A DNA stretch of 64,000 nt. Origin: Planctomycetaceae bacterium. Its GTDB lineage: Bacteria > Planctomycetota > Planctomycetia > Planctomycetales > Planctomycetaceae. Below the pieces are notes generated by a model. It saw only the letters and a list, made by a program, of their open reading frames with translations, ran no database searches and was not told where the DNA came from. The stretch lies in assembly GCA_021732415.1 (NCBI GenBank), contig JAKFVC010000044.1, forward strand, positions 18,327 through 82,326, in the 5' to 3' direction. The translations under genes were made by a program, and so were the position numbers. Below, piece after piece: positions 37,321-45,763 of the stretch (position 1 is the first letter of the stretch; every line of letters starts with the position of its first letter).

Positions 37321-39183
37321 ATGCGGCATTACTTTGATTGGCTCGACAGTCGTCTGGGATATCGGTCGTTTCTGGAACTGCTGCGCGGGCGCGTCCTGCC
37401 CAACGGCCCCAGTTGGTTATCGACCAGTGCGTCCTGCTTGTTTTGGCTGCTGGTGATCCAGGTGGTGACCGGACTGTTGATGATGGCATCGTACAGTCCT
37501 TCGATCACGAGTGCCTGGGCCAGCGTGCATTTTATCGATCAGACAGCGGCTGGCCGATTCATCCGAGGTCTGCACCACTTCGCCTCGCACGCGATGATCG
37601 TGGTCCTGATACTGCACGTGACCCGGGTGCTAATTGCGGCGAAATTCCGGCAGCCGCGAGAATTGATCTGGGTGACGGGCTTGTTGATGATACCGTTAGT
37701 GATCGTGTGGACTGTAACCGGAAATCCGCTGTCGGGCAGCCAGAAGGGATTGGTTCAGATCGAGGTAGAAGGACATATCCTGGGGGCAATACCATTGGTG
37801 GGCCCGCCCCTGCAACGGTTGCTGATCGGCGGGGATGAGGTTGGCAACTTGACCTTAACGCACCTGTATTTCCTGCACGTCGGGTTGCTGCCGCTGATCG
37901 TGGGTGGTCTGTGCGCGGTGCATCTGCACCAGGTCTTGCGGCACAGTGATCGCGTGGTTGTGGTGGACGGTCCCGCGCCTTTGCCGTATTGGCCGTATCA
38001 ATCGGTCCGCAACTGGACGGTACTCGCTGGGGTCATGGGAATCATCTCCTGGTGGGCCTGGATGCATGGCGCACCGTTGGATGCGCCCGCCGACGCTGCG
38101 CTCCCCAGCATGCCGCGTCCGGAATGGTATTTCCGGTGGATTTTCGAATTGCGGCGATCATTCACCGGAGATTCGGAGTTTCTGATCACCGTAGTATTGC
38201 CCTCTGTGATCCTTGGCTGTTTTATGATCGTCCCCTTGTTCGACCGCTGGTTGTCGCGGCGGATGAGTGCTGTGTTCCGCGTCGCAATTGTATTGGGAGC
38301 GTTGGGGGGCTGGTCGTGGCTCACGTTTGCATCATTGTCACGGGATTGGAATGATCCCGAGTACCTGGCCGCTCAACAGAAGTCCCTCGAACTGGCTGAC
38401 CGGGCTCGGTTCCTGGCTGACCGGCAACATGTCACGGCGACGGGAGCAGCGGCTTTGCTCCGTGGTGACGCCCGCACCCAGGGACCGCTGCTGTTCGCCC
38501 GGCATTGCACGGCGTGTCACAGCCATGTCGACGGCCAGGGACATGGCATTGTGGCCGAGAATCCTTCGGCGCCAAACCTGTATGGATTTGGATCACCGGA
38601 TTGGATTCAGGGGATGCTCGATCCGGAACGCATTGTGTCGCCTCAGGTGTTTGGTAACACAAAATTCAAGAAGGGAGAAATGGCGGCCAAGGTCCGCAGC
38701 CTGTTCAAGAAGGCGGGGCCCGACGGGGTCGCCGAGCTCAAGTGCCAGTTGGAGTTGATCGCGCGGGCGCTTTCCGCAGAGGCCCGCCGTCCGGACCAAA
38801 TCGCCCGGGATAAGCATGAGCAGGCTGATATTAAGCAGGGACGAGAGCTGCTCGTCGAGGTCGGCTGCACCGAGTGTCACAAATATCATGACGAAGGAGA
38901 CCTGGGCCAGGCTCCGGACCTTACAGGGTATGCCTCGCGAGAATGGCTGACGGGGATCATCAGTAATCCTGCGCAGGAGCGATTCTACCCCGACGATCAG
39001 AACGACCGGATGCAGCAATTCGCCGCAGACGCACTACATCCTGAGTTGAATCTGCTGAATGCGAACGAACTGCGACTGATTGTGGACTGGTTGCAAGGGG
39101 AATGGGTCCAGCCCGATCCGCCACGTGAAACCTCAAAGCCGTCTGGGGCGATCCCCAAACGGCAACTGGCAAAAGGGGACTAA
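37321..39183 (+). CDS. Cytochrome b fused to two cytochrome c modules
   Basis: The product has 620 residues. Residues 1-350 are a full cytochrome b: a helix with FIRGLHHFASHAMIVVLILH (first haem-b His pair), HLYFLHVGLLPLIVGGLCAVHLHQV (second pair), and the quinol-site PEWYF at 267-271. The C-terminal third carries two CxxCH sites, CTACH at 396-400 and CTECH at 516-520; the second is followed by APDLTGYASREWLTGIISNP, typical of small class I cytochromes c. So the quinol-oxidising subunit and its electron-exit cytochromes are one chain, as in some Gram-positive and planctomycete bc complexes. With the Rieske protein upstream this completes a minimal complex III. No strong ribosome site is visible. 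Confidence 0.92.
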   Translation: MRHYFDWLDSRLGYRSFLELLRGRVLPNGPSWLSTSASCLFWLLVIQVVTGLLMMASYSPSITSAWASVHFIDQTAAGRFIRGLHHFASHAMIVVLILHVTRVLIAAKFRQPRELIWVTGLLMIPLVIVWTVTGNPLSGSQKGLVQIEVEGHILGAIPLVGPPLQRLLIGGDEVGNLTLTHLYFLHVGLLPLIVGGLCAVHLHQVLRHSDRVVVVDGPAPLPYWPYQSVRNWTVLAGVMGIISWWAWMHGAPLDAPADAALPSMPRPEWYFRWIFELRRSFTGDSEFLITVVLPSVILGCFMIVPLFDRWLSRRMSAVFRVAIVLGALGGWSWLTFASLSRDWNDPEYLAAQQKSLELADRARFLADRQHVTATGAAALLRGDARTQGPLLFARHCTACHSHVDGQGHGIVAENPSAPNLYGFGSPDWIQGMLDPERIVSPQVFGNTKFKKGEMAAKVRSLFKKAGPDGVAELKCQLELIARALSAEARRPDQIARDKHEQADIKQGRELLVEVGCTECHKYHDEGDLGQAPDLTGYASREWLTGIISNPAQERFYPDDQNDRMQQFAADALHPELNLLNANELRLIVDWLQGEWVQPDPPRETSKPSGAIPKRQLAKGD

Positions 39184-39240
39184 ATCTACTCACCCGGTCG
39201 CGGGCCAGTCTCCAACATTCAAGGACTCGTTATGGGAGTG

Positions 39241-39684
39241 CTACTGCTGCTTATTTTCCAACGGAAAACGGCAGAGTGGTTTGCGGGTCTGAGGCACATC
39301 GAGCAGCGAGCTGATGGTCGTGGTGCCAAATGCCTGCTCGGCAAGAATTGCGGTGTCGTCCAGTTTCCGATGCAGGGGGCAGAGATTTTTGCCATGATGC
39401 GGCAGTTTCAGCGGGCACTCCGGAAATCGGCGGATGGGATCGACGGCATTGATGACTTCCAGCACCGTCAGGAGATGGCCCGGTTTGGCCAGAATAAATC
39501 CGCCGTTGGGCCCCCGCTGGGCATGCACGAGCTTGGCTTTGCTCAGGGCCTGCATCACTTTCGCCAGGTAGTTGACCGGGACGAAAGTCTCCTCCGCGAT
39601 CTGGACTGTCGTCTGCGGAACTTCGTTTCGATCGGCCAGATAGACAATCGCCCGAAGAGCATATTCAGCCGTTTGCGAGATCAT
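39241..39684 (-). CDS. Rrf2-family transcriptional regulator
   Basis: The product has 147 residues from ATG 39684 (MISQTAEYALRAIVYLA), the canonical Rrf2 start; five extra codons upstream are unlikely. The winged-helix segment is VQIAEETFVPVNYLAKVMQAL followed by HAQRGPNGGFILAK. IscR/NsrR-type members hold an iron-sulfur cluster on three Cys in the next loop. Here I see only Cys90 and Cys102 there, with His96 and His97 between them, plus one Cys near the C-terminus, so cluster binding is possible but altered. It converges on the cytochrome b-c gene (57 nt apart), which makes bc genes or nitrosative/redox stress genes candidate targets. Confidence 0.9.
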   Translation of the reverse strand: MISQTAEYALRAIVYLADRNEVPQTTVQIAEETFVPVNYLAKVMQALSKAKLVHAQRGPNGGFILAKPGHLLTVLEVINAVDPIRRFPECPLKLPHHGKNLCPLHRKLDDTAILAEQAFGTTTISSLLDVPQTRKPLCRFPLENKQQ

Positions 39685-39831
39685 ACAGCAAGGTCCCAAT
39701 TCGTGACGCGTTGTCCATACACTCCTGGAGTAGGGACCTGAGCATTCAGATTAGAAGTCCAGTCGGAATCTGTCAAACACCGAGTGCTCGATCGTGCCGT
39801 TTGTTCCCATTGGGTTAAGGCGGCGAACCGC

Positions 39832-40764
39832 CTAATGCAAAATCGACGCGGGAATCCAATCAGGCAGACGTTCGCCCAGCAATCGGACGAAGGTGTGAAA
39901 TTCATCATCGGTGGATCCGACATACGGGGGGAGCAGGCGAAGCGGGACTTCCGGGTCGTACATCTTTTCGAACAACTTGTCGTACGAACCGTCAATGCGG
40001 CCGTCGGGAACGGCTTCGAAGAGCGTCTGGATGACGATGTTGATTTCGCGATTAATGGCGGTTGCGGTTGCGATGTCGCGGCGTTTGCCCGCTTCTAGCA
40101 GAGCATTCAGCTTGGGCCAGTTCATGATGAAGGAAGCCAGGATACTGCATTCTCCGAACATTGACCCGTAGACGTAGCCCGCTTCCGACAGGAAGTGTTG
40201 CAACTGCGGGGCTTGCTCAACCAGGCCTTGCAGGAGTGACAACGAGTCGCCGCAGTTCTTGGTCGCGACGAGGTTCGGGTGGGCGGCTGCCAGCTTGCCG
40301 TATTCTTTGCCGGTCACCAGGCGTTTGGTTCGCGGCAGGTTGTAGTGCATAAATTGACAGTCAGGAAAACTGTCGCAGACTTGATCGAAAAAGAGAAACA
40401 ATTCTCGATCACTGAGGGCCGCCCAACTGGGGAGCGACACCTGGAACCGAGTGACCCCCAGATCCCGGCTGCGTCGAATGCGTTCGAGCATGGTTCCAAG
40501 TGACAGGTGGATGATGCCGACCATGGGCTCGGCGCCACCCGAGTGCATCTCGCTGGCAAACGCCTTGACGATCTGATCGAACTGCTGATCGGTGATCGCA
40601 TAGCCTTCCCCCGCTGTGCCGAAGACATAGAGGTGTGGCGTGGCCGTCAGGGAGTGGCGTACGGTTCGGCGAAAGATTGTTTCGGCAAATTGAAATCGTT
40701 CGTCCCAATGAATGCAGCACGTGCTCATGATGCCTTGGGGGTAACGTTTGGTCGCGTTTGACAT
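39832..40764 (-). CDS. DapA-like (dihydrodipicolinate synthase/N-acetylneuraminate lyase family) aldolase
   Basis: The product has 310 residues from ATG 40764. The family pattern is present: FGTAGEGYAITDQQF (the GT.GE box), MHYNLPRTKRLV (the YN.P motif with the proton-relay Tyr) and NLVATKNCGDS with the Schiff-base Lys. The class splits or joins pyruvate-type units; members include DapA, NanA and sugar-acid dehydratases. The usual GTTGE is GTAGE here and there is no lysine-pathway neighbour, so a sugar-acid or hydroxyproline-type substrate is more likely than lysine synthesis. PhyH-like is the next gene upstream on the same strand. Confidence 0.87.
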   Translation of the reverse strand: MSNATKRYPQGIMSTCCIHWDERFQFAETIFRRTVRHSLTATPHLYVFGTAGEGYAITDQQFDQIVKAFASEMHSGGAEPMVGIIHLSLGTMLERIRRSRDLGVTRFQVSLPSWAALSDRELFLFFDQVCDSFPDCQFMHYNLPRTKRLVTGKEYGKLAAAHPNLVATKNCGDSLSLLQGLVEQAPQLQHFLSEAGYVYGSMFGECSILASFIMNWPKLNALLEAGKRRDIATATAINREINIVIQTLFEAVPDGRIDGSYDKLFEKMYDPEVPLRLLPPYVGSTDDEFHTFVRLLGERLPDWIPASILH

Positions 40765-40816
40765 GGTGCGGATTCCCATTTTGGATTGGGGGGGAACTCT
40801 ATAAGGATTCAGGATA

Positions 40817-40921
40817 GTAGCCTGCACGCTCGGCGTGAAGTATGCCGTGCACGCGGACAAGGTACAGGTATTTCACGTCAACTGTGCGCTCGGCTATCTT
40901 CACGCGGAGCGTGAAGGCTAC
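40817..40921. repeat. REPIN-like inverted repeat, family B, copy 2
   Basis: It begins GTAGCCTGCACGC and ends GGAGCGTGAAGGCTAC. The right half is an intact family B hairpin (CTTCACGC-TCC-GCGTGAAG on the minus strand); the left is slightly eroded. The unique centre differs from copy 1. It stands between PhyH-like and DapA-like genes. Confidence 0.85.
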
Positions 40922-40923
40922 TT

Positions 40924-41829
40924 TCATACGTCCCACCGACTCGGATTGATGCCAGGGGCTTCCGTGCGCATATTGGCCGGTCGGTTGGCGACGTGGAAAT
41001 CGATCTTGCGTGTGTTGGGGCTGTTGAAGAGCGGTCGCACGTGTGCTGGCAATTGCGAGACCTTGTCAGCAGGCCATTCAGGAACTTCAGCGATGGGGCC
41101 AGCCCACGCGGGGCGATAAGCGATGGCCAGCAGGCGGCGATCTTCCTGGCTGACGTTAGGGTAATTTGCGTGAAAGACGGTCTGGTTGATAATGGCTGCA
41201 GTGCCCGCCTGGCAGGTGATCATCACTTCTTCGGGGTGTCGCAAGAAGCGATGGTAGGGATTGCCATCAGCGTGCAGCGAGAGGTGCGAATGCGGGATCA
41301 CTTTCAGCGGGGCTCGCTCCGGAGTCAGGTCGTCCAGATAATAGAGGACTCGGACGAGCCGCGGGCTGCTGGCCTGGGCGCCGAAGATTTCTGAGCCATA
41401 CGGTTGAGCATCCGTGTGGATGGCGATTCCCGGATGTCCGGGGCGCGACAAGGCGAAGTGGCAACTTGTGCAAAGCAGTTCGTCGCCGAACAGCGCGGTC
41501 AGAAAATCCAGCATTGCCGGCAAGGCAATCAAGTTGATGCACGTGGGCGAATCGGACCACTGCACGTCGCGATGTCCGCGCTGGTTTTCGCTGTAATCGG
41601 TGCCGATGGTGGGGAGGCGGTCGAGTTCTTCACGGATTTTCAGGACTTCATCGGGCGGAATCACATCGGGCAAGACGACGTAGCCTTCGATCTCCAGATG
41701 CTTGATCTGCTGCGCGGTGGTCAGCGTCGACCAGTCGGTATTGACCCGGATTGCGTCGGTGGTCGAGTTCGTTGGTTCGACAGAGGGCGTTGCCGTAATG
41801 GGGGGAGGCATCGCAGAGTCTTTCGTCAA
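40924..41829 (-). CDS. Phytanoyl-CoA dioxygenase (PhyH)-like Fe(II)/2-oxoglutarate oxygenase
   Basis: The product has 301 residues. After a 35-residue Thr/Pro-rich start come HLEIEGYVVLPDVIPPDEV (family entry), a double-stranded beta-helix core with the iron ligands IHTDAQPYG (His-x-Asp), and the distal QTVFHANYPNVS His, followed by RRLLAIAYRP where the 2-oxoglutarate-binding Arg is expected. PhyH-type enzymes hydroxylate small molecules or lipids; planctomycetes have many. The substrate is unknown. It is separated from the DapA-like gene only by a family B repeat and may be cotranscribed. Confidence 0.88.
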   Translation of the reverse strand: MTKDSAMPPPITATPSVEPTNSTTDAIRVNTDWSTLTTAQQIKHLEIEGYVVLPDVIPPDEVLKIREELDRLPTIGTDYSENQRGHRDVQWSDSPTCINLIALPAMLDFLTALFGDELLCTSCHFALSRPGHPGIAIHTDAQPYGSEIFGAQASSPRLVRVLYYLDDLTPERAPLKVIPHSHLSLHADGNPYHRFLRHPEEVMITCQAGTAAIINQTVFHANYPNVSQEDRRLLAIAYRPAWAGPIAEVPEWPADKVSQLPAHVRPLFNSPNTRKIDFHVANRPANMRTEAPGINPSRWDV

Positions 41830-41881
41830 GACAAGGTTAGTGGACGTAAGAGTTTAAAGTGATGGTCCGTATTACGAGGTT

Positions 41882-41946
41882 GTAGCCACGCTCGCCAGCG
41901 CGTGGGCATTCACCGTCGTTTCTCACGTTCTGGCGAACGTGGCTAC
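41882..41946. repeat. REPIN-like inverted repeat, family C, copy 3
   Basis: It begins GTAGCCACGCTCGCCA and ends TGGCGAACGTGGCTAC. The right hairpin is intact; the left has GCG in place of GAG, weakening its stem. It lies 53 nt upstream of the PhyH-like start codon, in the divergent promoter region. Confidence 0.88.
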
Positions 41947-42172
41947 TCTCCAGATGGTTCCGAAGATCGTAATCTTTCACTTCAGCGAATCAAGCGGTCC
42001 CGTGGATATCAATGGTTCGGACCAATTGGCAGGTTGAGAGGCCGAAATCTCGGGAATTCACGACGGATCGAACGTATGCCGATATTGTGATGTGACTTGG
42101 TTTCGGTGAGAATAGTTGAAGATGAGTGACATCGGCTGACGCGCTAAGCCGGGTGTACGAATACGAAGAAGA

Positions 42173-42196
42173 CCCGACTCGGAGAGTCAGGCTACA
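42173..42196. repeat. Solo half copy of REPIN family D
   Basis: CCCGACTC-GGA-GAGTCAGGCTAC is one family D hairpin with one mismatch and the terminal GGCTAC kept. No partner half is present within the 386-nt gap. It stands 20 nt upstream of the DUF1501 start. Confidence 0.7.
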
Positions 42197-42216
42197 GGTT
42201 CGGTGGAGTTGAAGTG

Positions 42217-43665
42217 ATGCTCACGATCCAAGGTCATCCGCGGCGGTTGTGTGATGGAGTTCACCGGCGGGACGTATTGCGCGCCGCCGGGGCGGGCATG
42301 CTGGGGACGAGTCTCAGCGGTCTGCTGGCTGCGGAAGAGGCCGGGGAGATCGTGCAGCCGCGGGCCAAGTCGGTGCTGTTCCTCTATCTGTTCGGCGGAC
42401 CGAGTCAGCTCGATACGTTCGATATGAAGCCGCAGGCGCCGCAGCAGATTCGCGGGCCGTATCAGCCGATCGCGACGCGTTCGCCCGGTTTGCTGATGTG
42501 CGAGCATATGCCGAAGCTGGCAGAATTGTCCGATCGGTACGCCGTCATTCGCACGATGACTCACGGGCAGAACGATCACAATGCCTGTCACATTATTCAA
42601 ACCGGTCACGCCATGCCCCCCGCGGATCGCGGGCCCGCTCGGGTGAACGCGACCGAAATCGACTGGCCGGCGTATGGGTCGGTGGTCGAGTATCTCGATC
42701 ATCAGGCCGACCAGTTGCGTCCGGCGCACCTGCGACGTGATTTTCCCAGCTTCGTGTATCTTCCGAATCGGCTGGGGCACATTCAGGGGTATGATCGTTC
42801 GGGGCAGTACGCCGGCTGGTTGGGGCGAAGTTACAACCCGTTGGCGACGAAGGTCGGAAAGCGCGACGCCAAAGACAATCCGTACTTTCGCAATTGCACC
42901 GATGAAGACCTGAACTTCCGGGTGGAAGGTGTCGAGTCGCATGCCGATGTGACGCTCGACCGGATGAATCGCCGCGTCAGTTTGCTGGAGCAATTTGACG
43001 GTGCCCGGCGCGAGCTGGATCGTTCGCAGTCAGTGCGTGAGTTTGGCCGGTTGCAGGGGCGGGCCCTGGATCTGGTCACGTCGGCGAAGATGCGGGCGGC
43101 CTTCGATCTCACCAAGGAATCACCGGAGCTGCGCGACCGGTATGGCCGGCATCTGTTTGGTCAGTCGGTCCTGATGGGACGACGGATGATTGAAGCCGGT
43201 GCGCGTTTCGTGACCGTCCTGTGGGATTCTCCCGACGGTTATGGATGGGACAGCCACACGCATTCCAACGACGTCCGCCAGCACTTGTTGCCGGGGTTGG
43301 ATCAAAGCCTGTCGGCCTTATTGGGAGACATGCAGGACCGGGGTCTGCTGGATGAGACTCTCGTGGTTTGCATGGGAGAAATCGGCCGGACACCCAAGCA
43401 GGACACCGCTCAATGGGGACGTGGACATTGGAGCTATTGCTTCCCGGCCGTGCTCGCCGGCGCCGGGATTCGCGGGGGAACCGTTTATGGTCGCTCGGAT
43501 AAGGATGCCGGGTTTCCGCATGAGAAACCGGTGAGTCCTGAGACCCTGGCGGCGACAGTGTTCCATGCTTTGGGGATCTCACCGGACACGCGTCTGCACG
43601 ATGCGTTTGGCCGGCCCGTGTCGGTCATCGAGGGTGGCCAGCCGCTGCTGGACTTGTTCGGGTAG
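42217..43665 (+). CDS. DUF1501 domain-containing protein (2 of 6)
   Basis: The product has 482 residues with GGAG upstream of ATG 42217. It has a twin-arginine-like signal (HRRDVLRAAGAGML). DUF1501 boxes are LFGGPSQLDTFDMKP, YAVIRTMTHGQNDHNACH, RRMIEAGARFVTVLWDS, DSHTHSNDVRQHLLPGLDQ, a GEIGRTP variant of the GEFGRTP box and GRGHWSY. It is followed 36 nt later by an FG-GAP/VCBS protein on the same strand, so the two probably form an exported pair. As with the other five family members here, no DUF1549/DUF1553 cytochrome is adjacent. Confidence 0.9.
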   Translation: MLTIQGHPRRLCDGVHRRDVLRAAGAGMLGTSLSGLLAAEEAGEIVQPRAKSVLFLYLFGGPSQLDTFDMKPQAPQQIRGPYQPIATRSPGLLMCEHMPKLAELSDRYAVIRTMTHGQNDHNACHIIQTGHAMPPADRGPARVNATEIDWPAYGSVVEYLDHQADQLRPAHLRRDFPSFVYLPNRLGHIQGYDRSGQYAGWLGRSYNPLATKVGKRDAKDNPYFRNCTDEDLNFRVEGVESHADVTLDRMNRRVSLLEQFDGARRELDRSQSVREFGRLQGRALDLVTSAKMRAAFDLTKESPELRDRYGRHLFGQSVLMGRRMIEAGARFVTVLWDSPDGYGWDSHTHSNDVRQHLLPGLDQSLSALLGDMQDRGLLDETLVVCMGEIGRTPKQDTAQWGRGHWSYCFPAVLAGAGIRGGTVYGRSDKDAGFPHEKPVSPETLAATVFHALGISPDTRLHDAFGRPVSVIEGGQPLLDLFG

Positions 43666-43701
43666 TTGACTTCTGCTTTCTCTTGGGGGGAGTGACTGAC
43701 G

Positions 43702-44892
43702 ATGATTCTGCGCACCTGCGTCGTGCTGTTGTTTTGCCTGTTTTTGTTGGCCGCGAATAAGAAGGCTGCGACTCCGACGGTCACCTTCTCTGAAGAGTTG
43801 ATCGCCGACAAGTACGGCTATGCGTATGGTGTCGCGGCGGCTGACCTGGATGGCGATGGCGATCTGGATCTGACCAGTTGCAACACGACGGGCAACGCCA
43901 TGTACTGGTTTGCGAATGACGGCAAAGGGGCTTTTAAGCGACACTTCATCCAGCAGAACGAGGCGGGCTGGTTTGAACGGCACGCGATCGGTGATATCAA
44001 CGGGGACAAACTGCCGGATGTGGCCATCGTGAAGAATCTGCACGGGCATCTGGTCTGGTTCGAAAACAGCGGCCACCCGGCAACCGACGAACAATGGAAG
44101 AGGCATGTGATCTCGACCGATATCAAACGGGCTTACGACGTGGCACTGGTCGATCTCAATGGCGATGGAAAACTGGATGCCGTCGCCACAGCGTGGGTGG
44201 GCAATCATCTGGCCTGGTTTGCCAATCCGGGGACGACCACGGCAGATCAAGAGTGGAAGAAAGAGATCATTGATCCGCAGATTCTTGAGTCGCGGGCGAT
44301 TCGGATTGCAGACTTCAACGGAGATGGAAAATCAGATCTGATGAGCACCGGTCGCGTGAGTAACTTGACAGCGTGGTATGAACAGGCTGCCCCGGGCCAA
44401 CCGTGGAAGAAGCACGTCGTGGATGAGAAATCTCTACAACCAATTCACGGTGAACCAGCCGACATGGATGGAGATGGCGACTCGGACATCGTGATGGCAT
44501 TCGGGATGCTGGCCGTACCAGAGCAGCGCGAGTCCAATCAAGTGGCCTGGTATGAAAACGTCGGCAAACCCGGTACTGGAGGCGAGTGGAAGAAGCATCT
44601 CGTCGGTCCCCTGCCCTATGCATTTGAAGCAGTTGCGGCGGACTTGGATGGCGATAAAGACTTGGACGTCGTCGCGACAGCCTGGGGAGGTACCGGGAAG
44701 GTCGTCTGGTTTGAGAATTCGGGCGACTCGAAGCTGGGCTGGAAGGAACATGTCCTCAAGGAAAAATGGAATCGGGCCAATCAGCCGATCGTGGCCGACC
44801 TGGATGGCGACAAGCGACCGGACATCGCGGCGACCGCCGAGAACGGGTCGAATGAACTGCGCTGGTGGCGTAATCAAGGAAAAAGCAAGTAA
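43702..44892 (+). CDS. Secreted FG-GAP/VCBS-repeat protein
   Basis: The product has 396 residues with a signal peptide (LRTCVVLLFCLFLLAANK). At least six repeats carry the calcium-loop motif DxDGDxxxD: AADLDGDGDLDL, IGDINGDKLPDV, VDLNGDGKLDA, ADFNGDGKSDL, ADMDGDGDSDI and ADLDGDKDLDV, each with a following WFEN strand. This builds an integrin-like beta-propeller with bound Ca2+. A role in surface adhesion or carbohydrate binding outside the cell is typical; the ligand is unknown. It is likely cotranscribed with the DUF1501 gene 36 nt upstream. Confidence 0.9.
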   Translation: MILRTCVVLLFCLFLLAANKKAATPTVTFSEELIADKYGYAYGVAAADLDGDGDLDLTSCNTTGNAMYWFANDGKGAFKRHFIQQNEAGWFERHAIGDINGDKLPDVAIVKNLHGHLVWFENSGHPATDEQWKRHVISTDIKRAYDVALVDLNGDGKLDAVATAWVGNHLAWFANPGTTTADQEWKKEIIDPQILESRAIRIADFNGDGKSDLMSTGRVSNLTAWYEQAAPGQPWKKHVVDEKSLQPIHGEPADMDGDGDSDIVMAFGMLAVPEQRESNQVAWYENVGKPGTGGEWKKHLVGPLPYAFEAVAADLDGDKDLDVVATAWGGTGKVVWFENSGDSKLGWKEHVLKEKWNRANQPIVADLDGDKRPDIAATAENGSNELRWWRNQGKSK

Positions 44893-44953
44893 TACGCTCA
44901 ACTGATTCGCGCTCTTTGAAGCTGGAATGGGTGATCGCGGTTTACCACAGGGT

Positions 44954-45763
44954 TCACGACGATTCGTCGAGTTTGAATCCAAACAACCGAATGGCGTTAT
45001 CGCGTAAAATCTGTTGCTTGACGGCATCGGACAGGTCGGCATGATCGATGCGATTACGCTGCATGCTGGTCATATAGAGCGGCGTGTCGGTTCCGAACAG
45101 CACGCGGTCGGCTCCGACTTTTTCTACGGCCCATTCAATCAGCTTGGGAGTAATCGAACGGGCACTGGAAGTATCGGCGAAGACGTTGCCGTGGCGGCTC
45201 TGCTGAATGCCGCGGACTTGATGAGTGCAATCGCCGTCCCAGCCGCAGCCGATGTGTGCCAGGATCAGTTTCATCTCGGGAAAACGATTGGCCCAGTCAA
45301 CCAGATCCGAGGCCTGACTGTTCCGTTCGCTGCTATGCGACAGGACGACTGCGCGATGCTGAGCGGCGAAGGCAAACAGGGCCTCGCCGAATTCGTTGAT
45401 GTGATAGATGTGCTCTTCGGGGTGAATCTTGATCCCCACGCACGTCGGCAATTTCAGCATCTCCTCAGCTTGGCGATAGGTCTCGGGCTGTCGAGGGTCG
45501 ATGACCACGTACTGCCTCAGACCCGGCGTTTCTGGGATTACCCGAGCGGCATCGAGATTGCCCGAGATCGCATTGCCGTGGCCGCGGGGAAGCAATGCCT
45601 CCAACGGTGAGACGATCGTGAGTTCGATGTTCGCGCGCCGGGCCCGTTCGGCCACGACGTTGGCGTCTCCGGTCATTAGCTCATTGATCAGGCCGGGCTT
45701 ATCGCTCTTGTATTCGCCATAGTGACCATGGACATCGATGGCTTGAATTGATTCGGTGGACAT
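44954..45763 (-). CDS. Amidohydrolase-family metal-dependent hydrolase
   Basis: The product has 269 residues. The metal site starts with AIDVHGHYGEY (His-x-His), followed by VGIKIHPEEHIYH, VVLSHSS, KLILAHIGCGWDG (His) and LFGTDTPLY (Asp), the full set of an Amidohydro_2 barrel, unlike the paralogue at 25393. Its start codon overlaps the stop of the MFS transporter gene in TGATG, so translation is coupled. The pair suggests uptake of a small molecule followed by hydrolysis or decarboxylation. The substrate is not apparent. Confidence 0.87.
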   Translation of the reverse strand: MSTESIQAIDVHGHYGEYKSDKPGLINELMTGDANVVAERARRANIELTIVSPLEALLPRGHGNAISGNLDAARVIPETPGLRQYVVIDPRQPETYRQAEEMLKLPTCVGIKIHPEEHIYHINEFGEALFAFAAQHRAVVLSHSSERNSQASDLVDWANRFPEMKLILAHIGCGWDGDCTHQVRGIQQSRHGNVFADTSSARSITPKLIEWAVEKVGADRVLFGTDTPLYMTSMQRNRIDHADLSDAVKQQILRDNAIRLFGFKLDESS

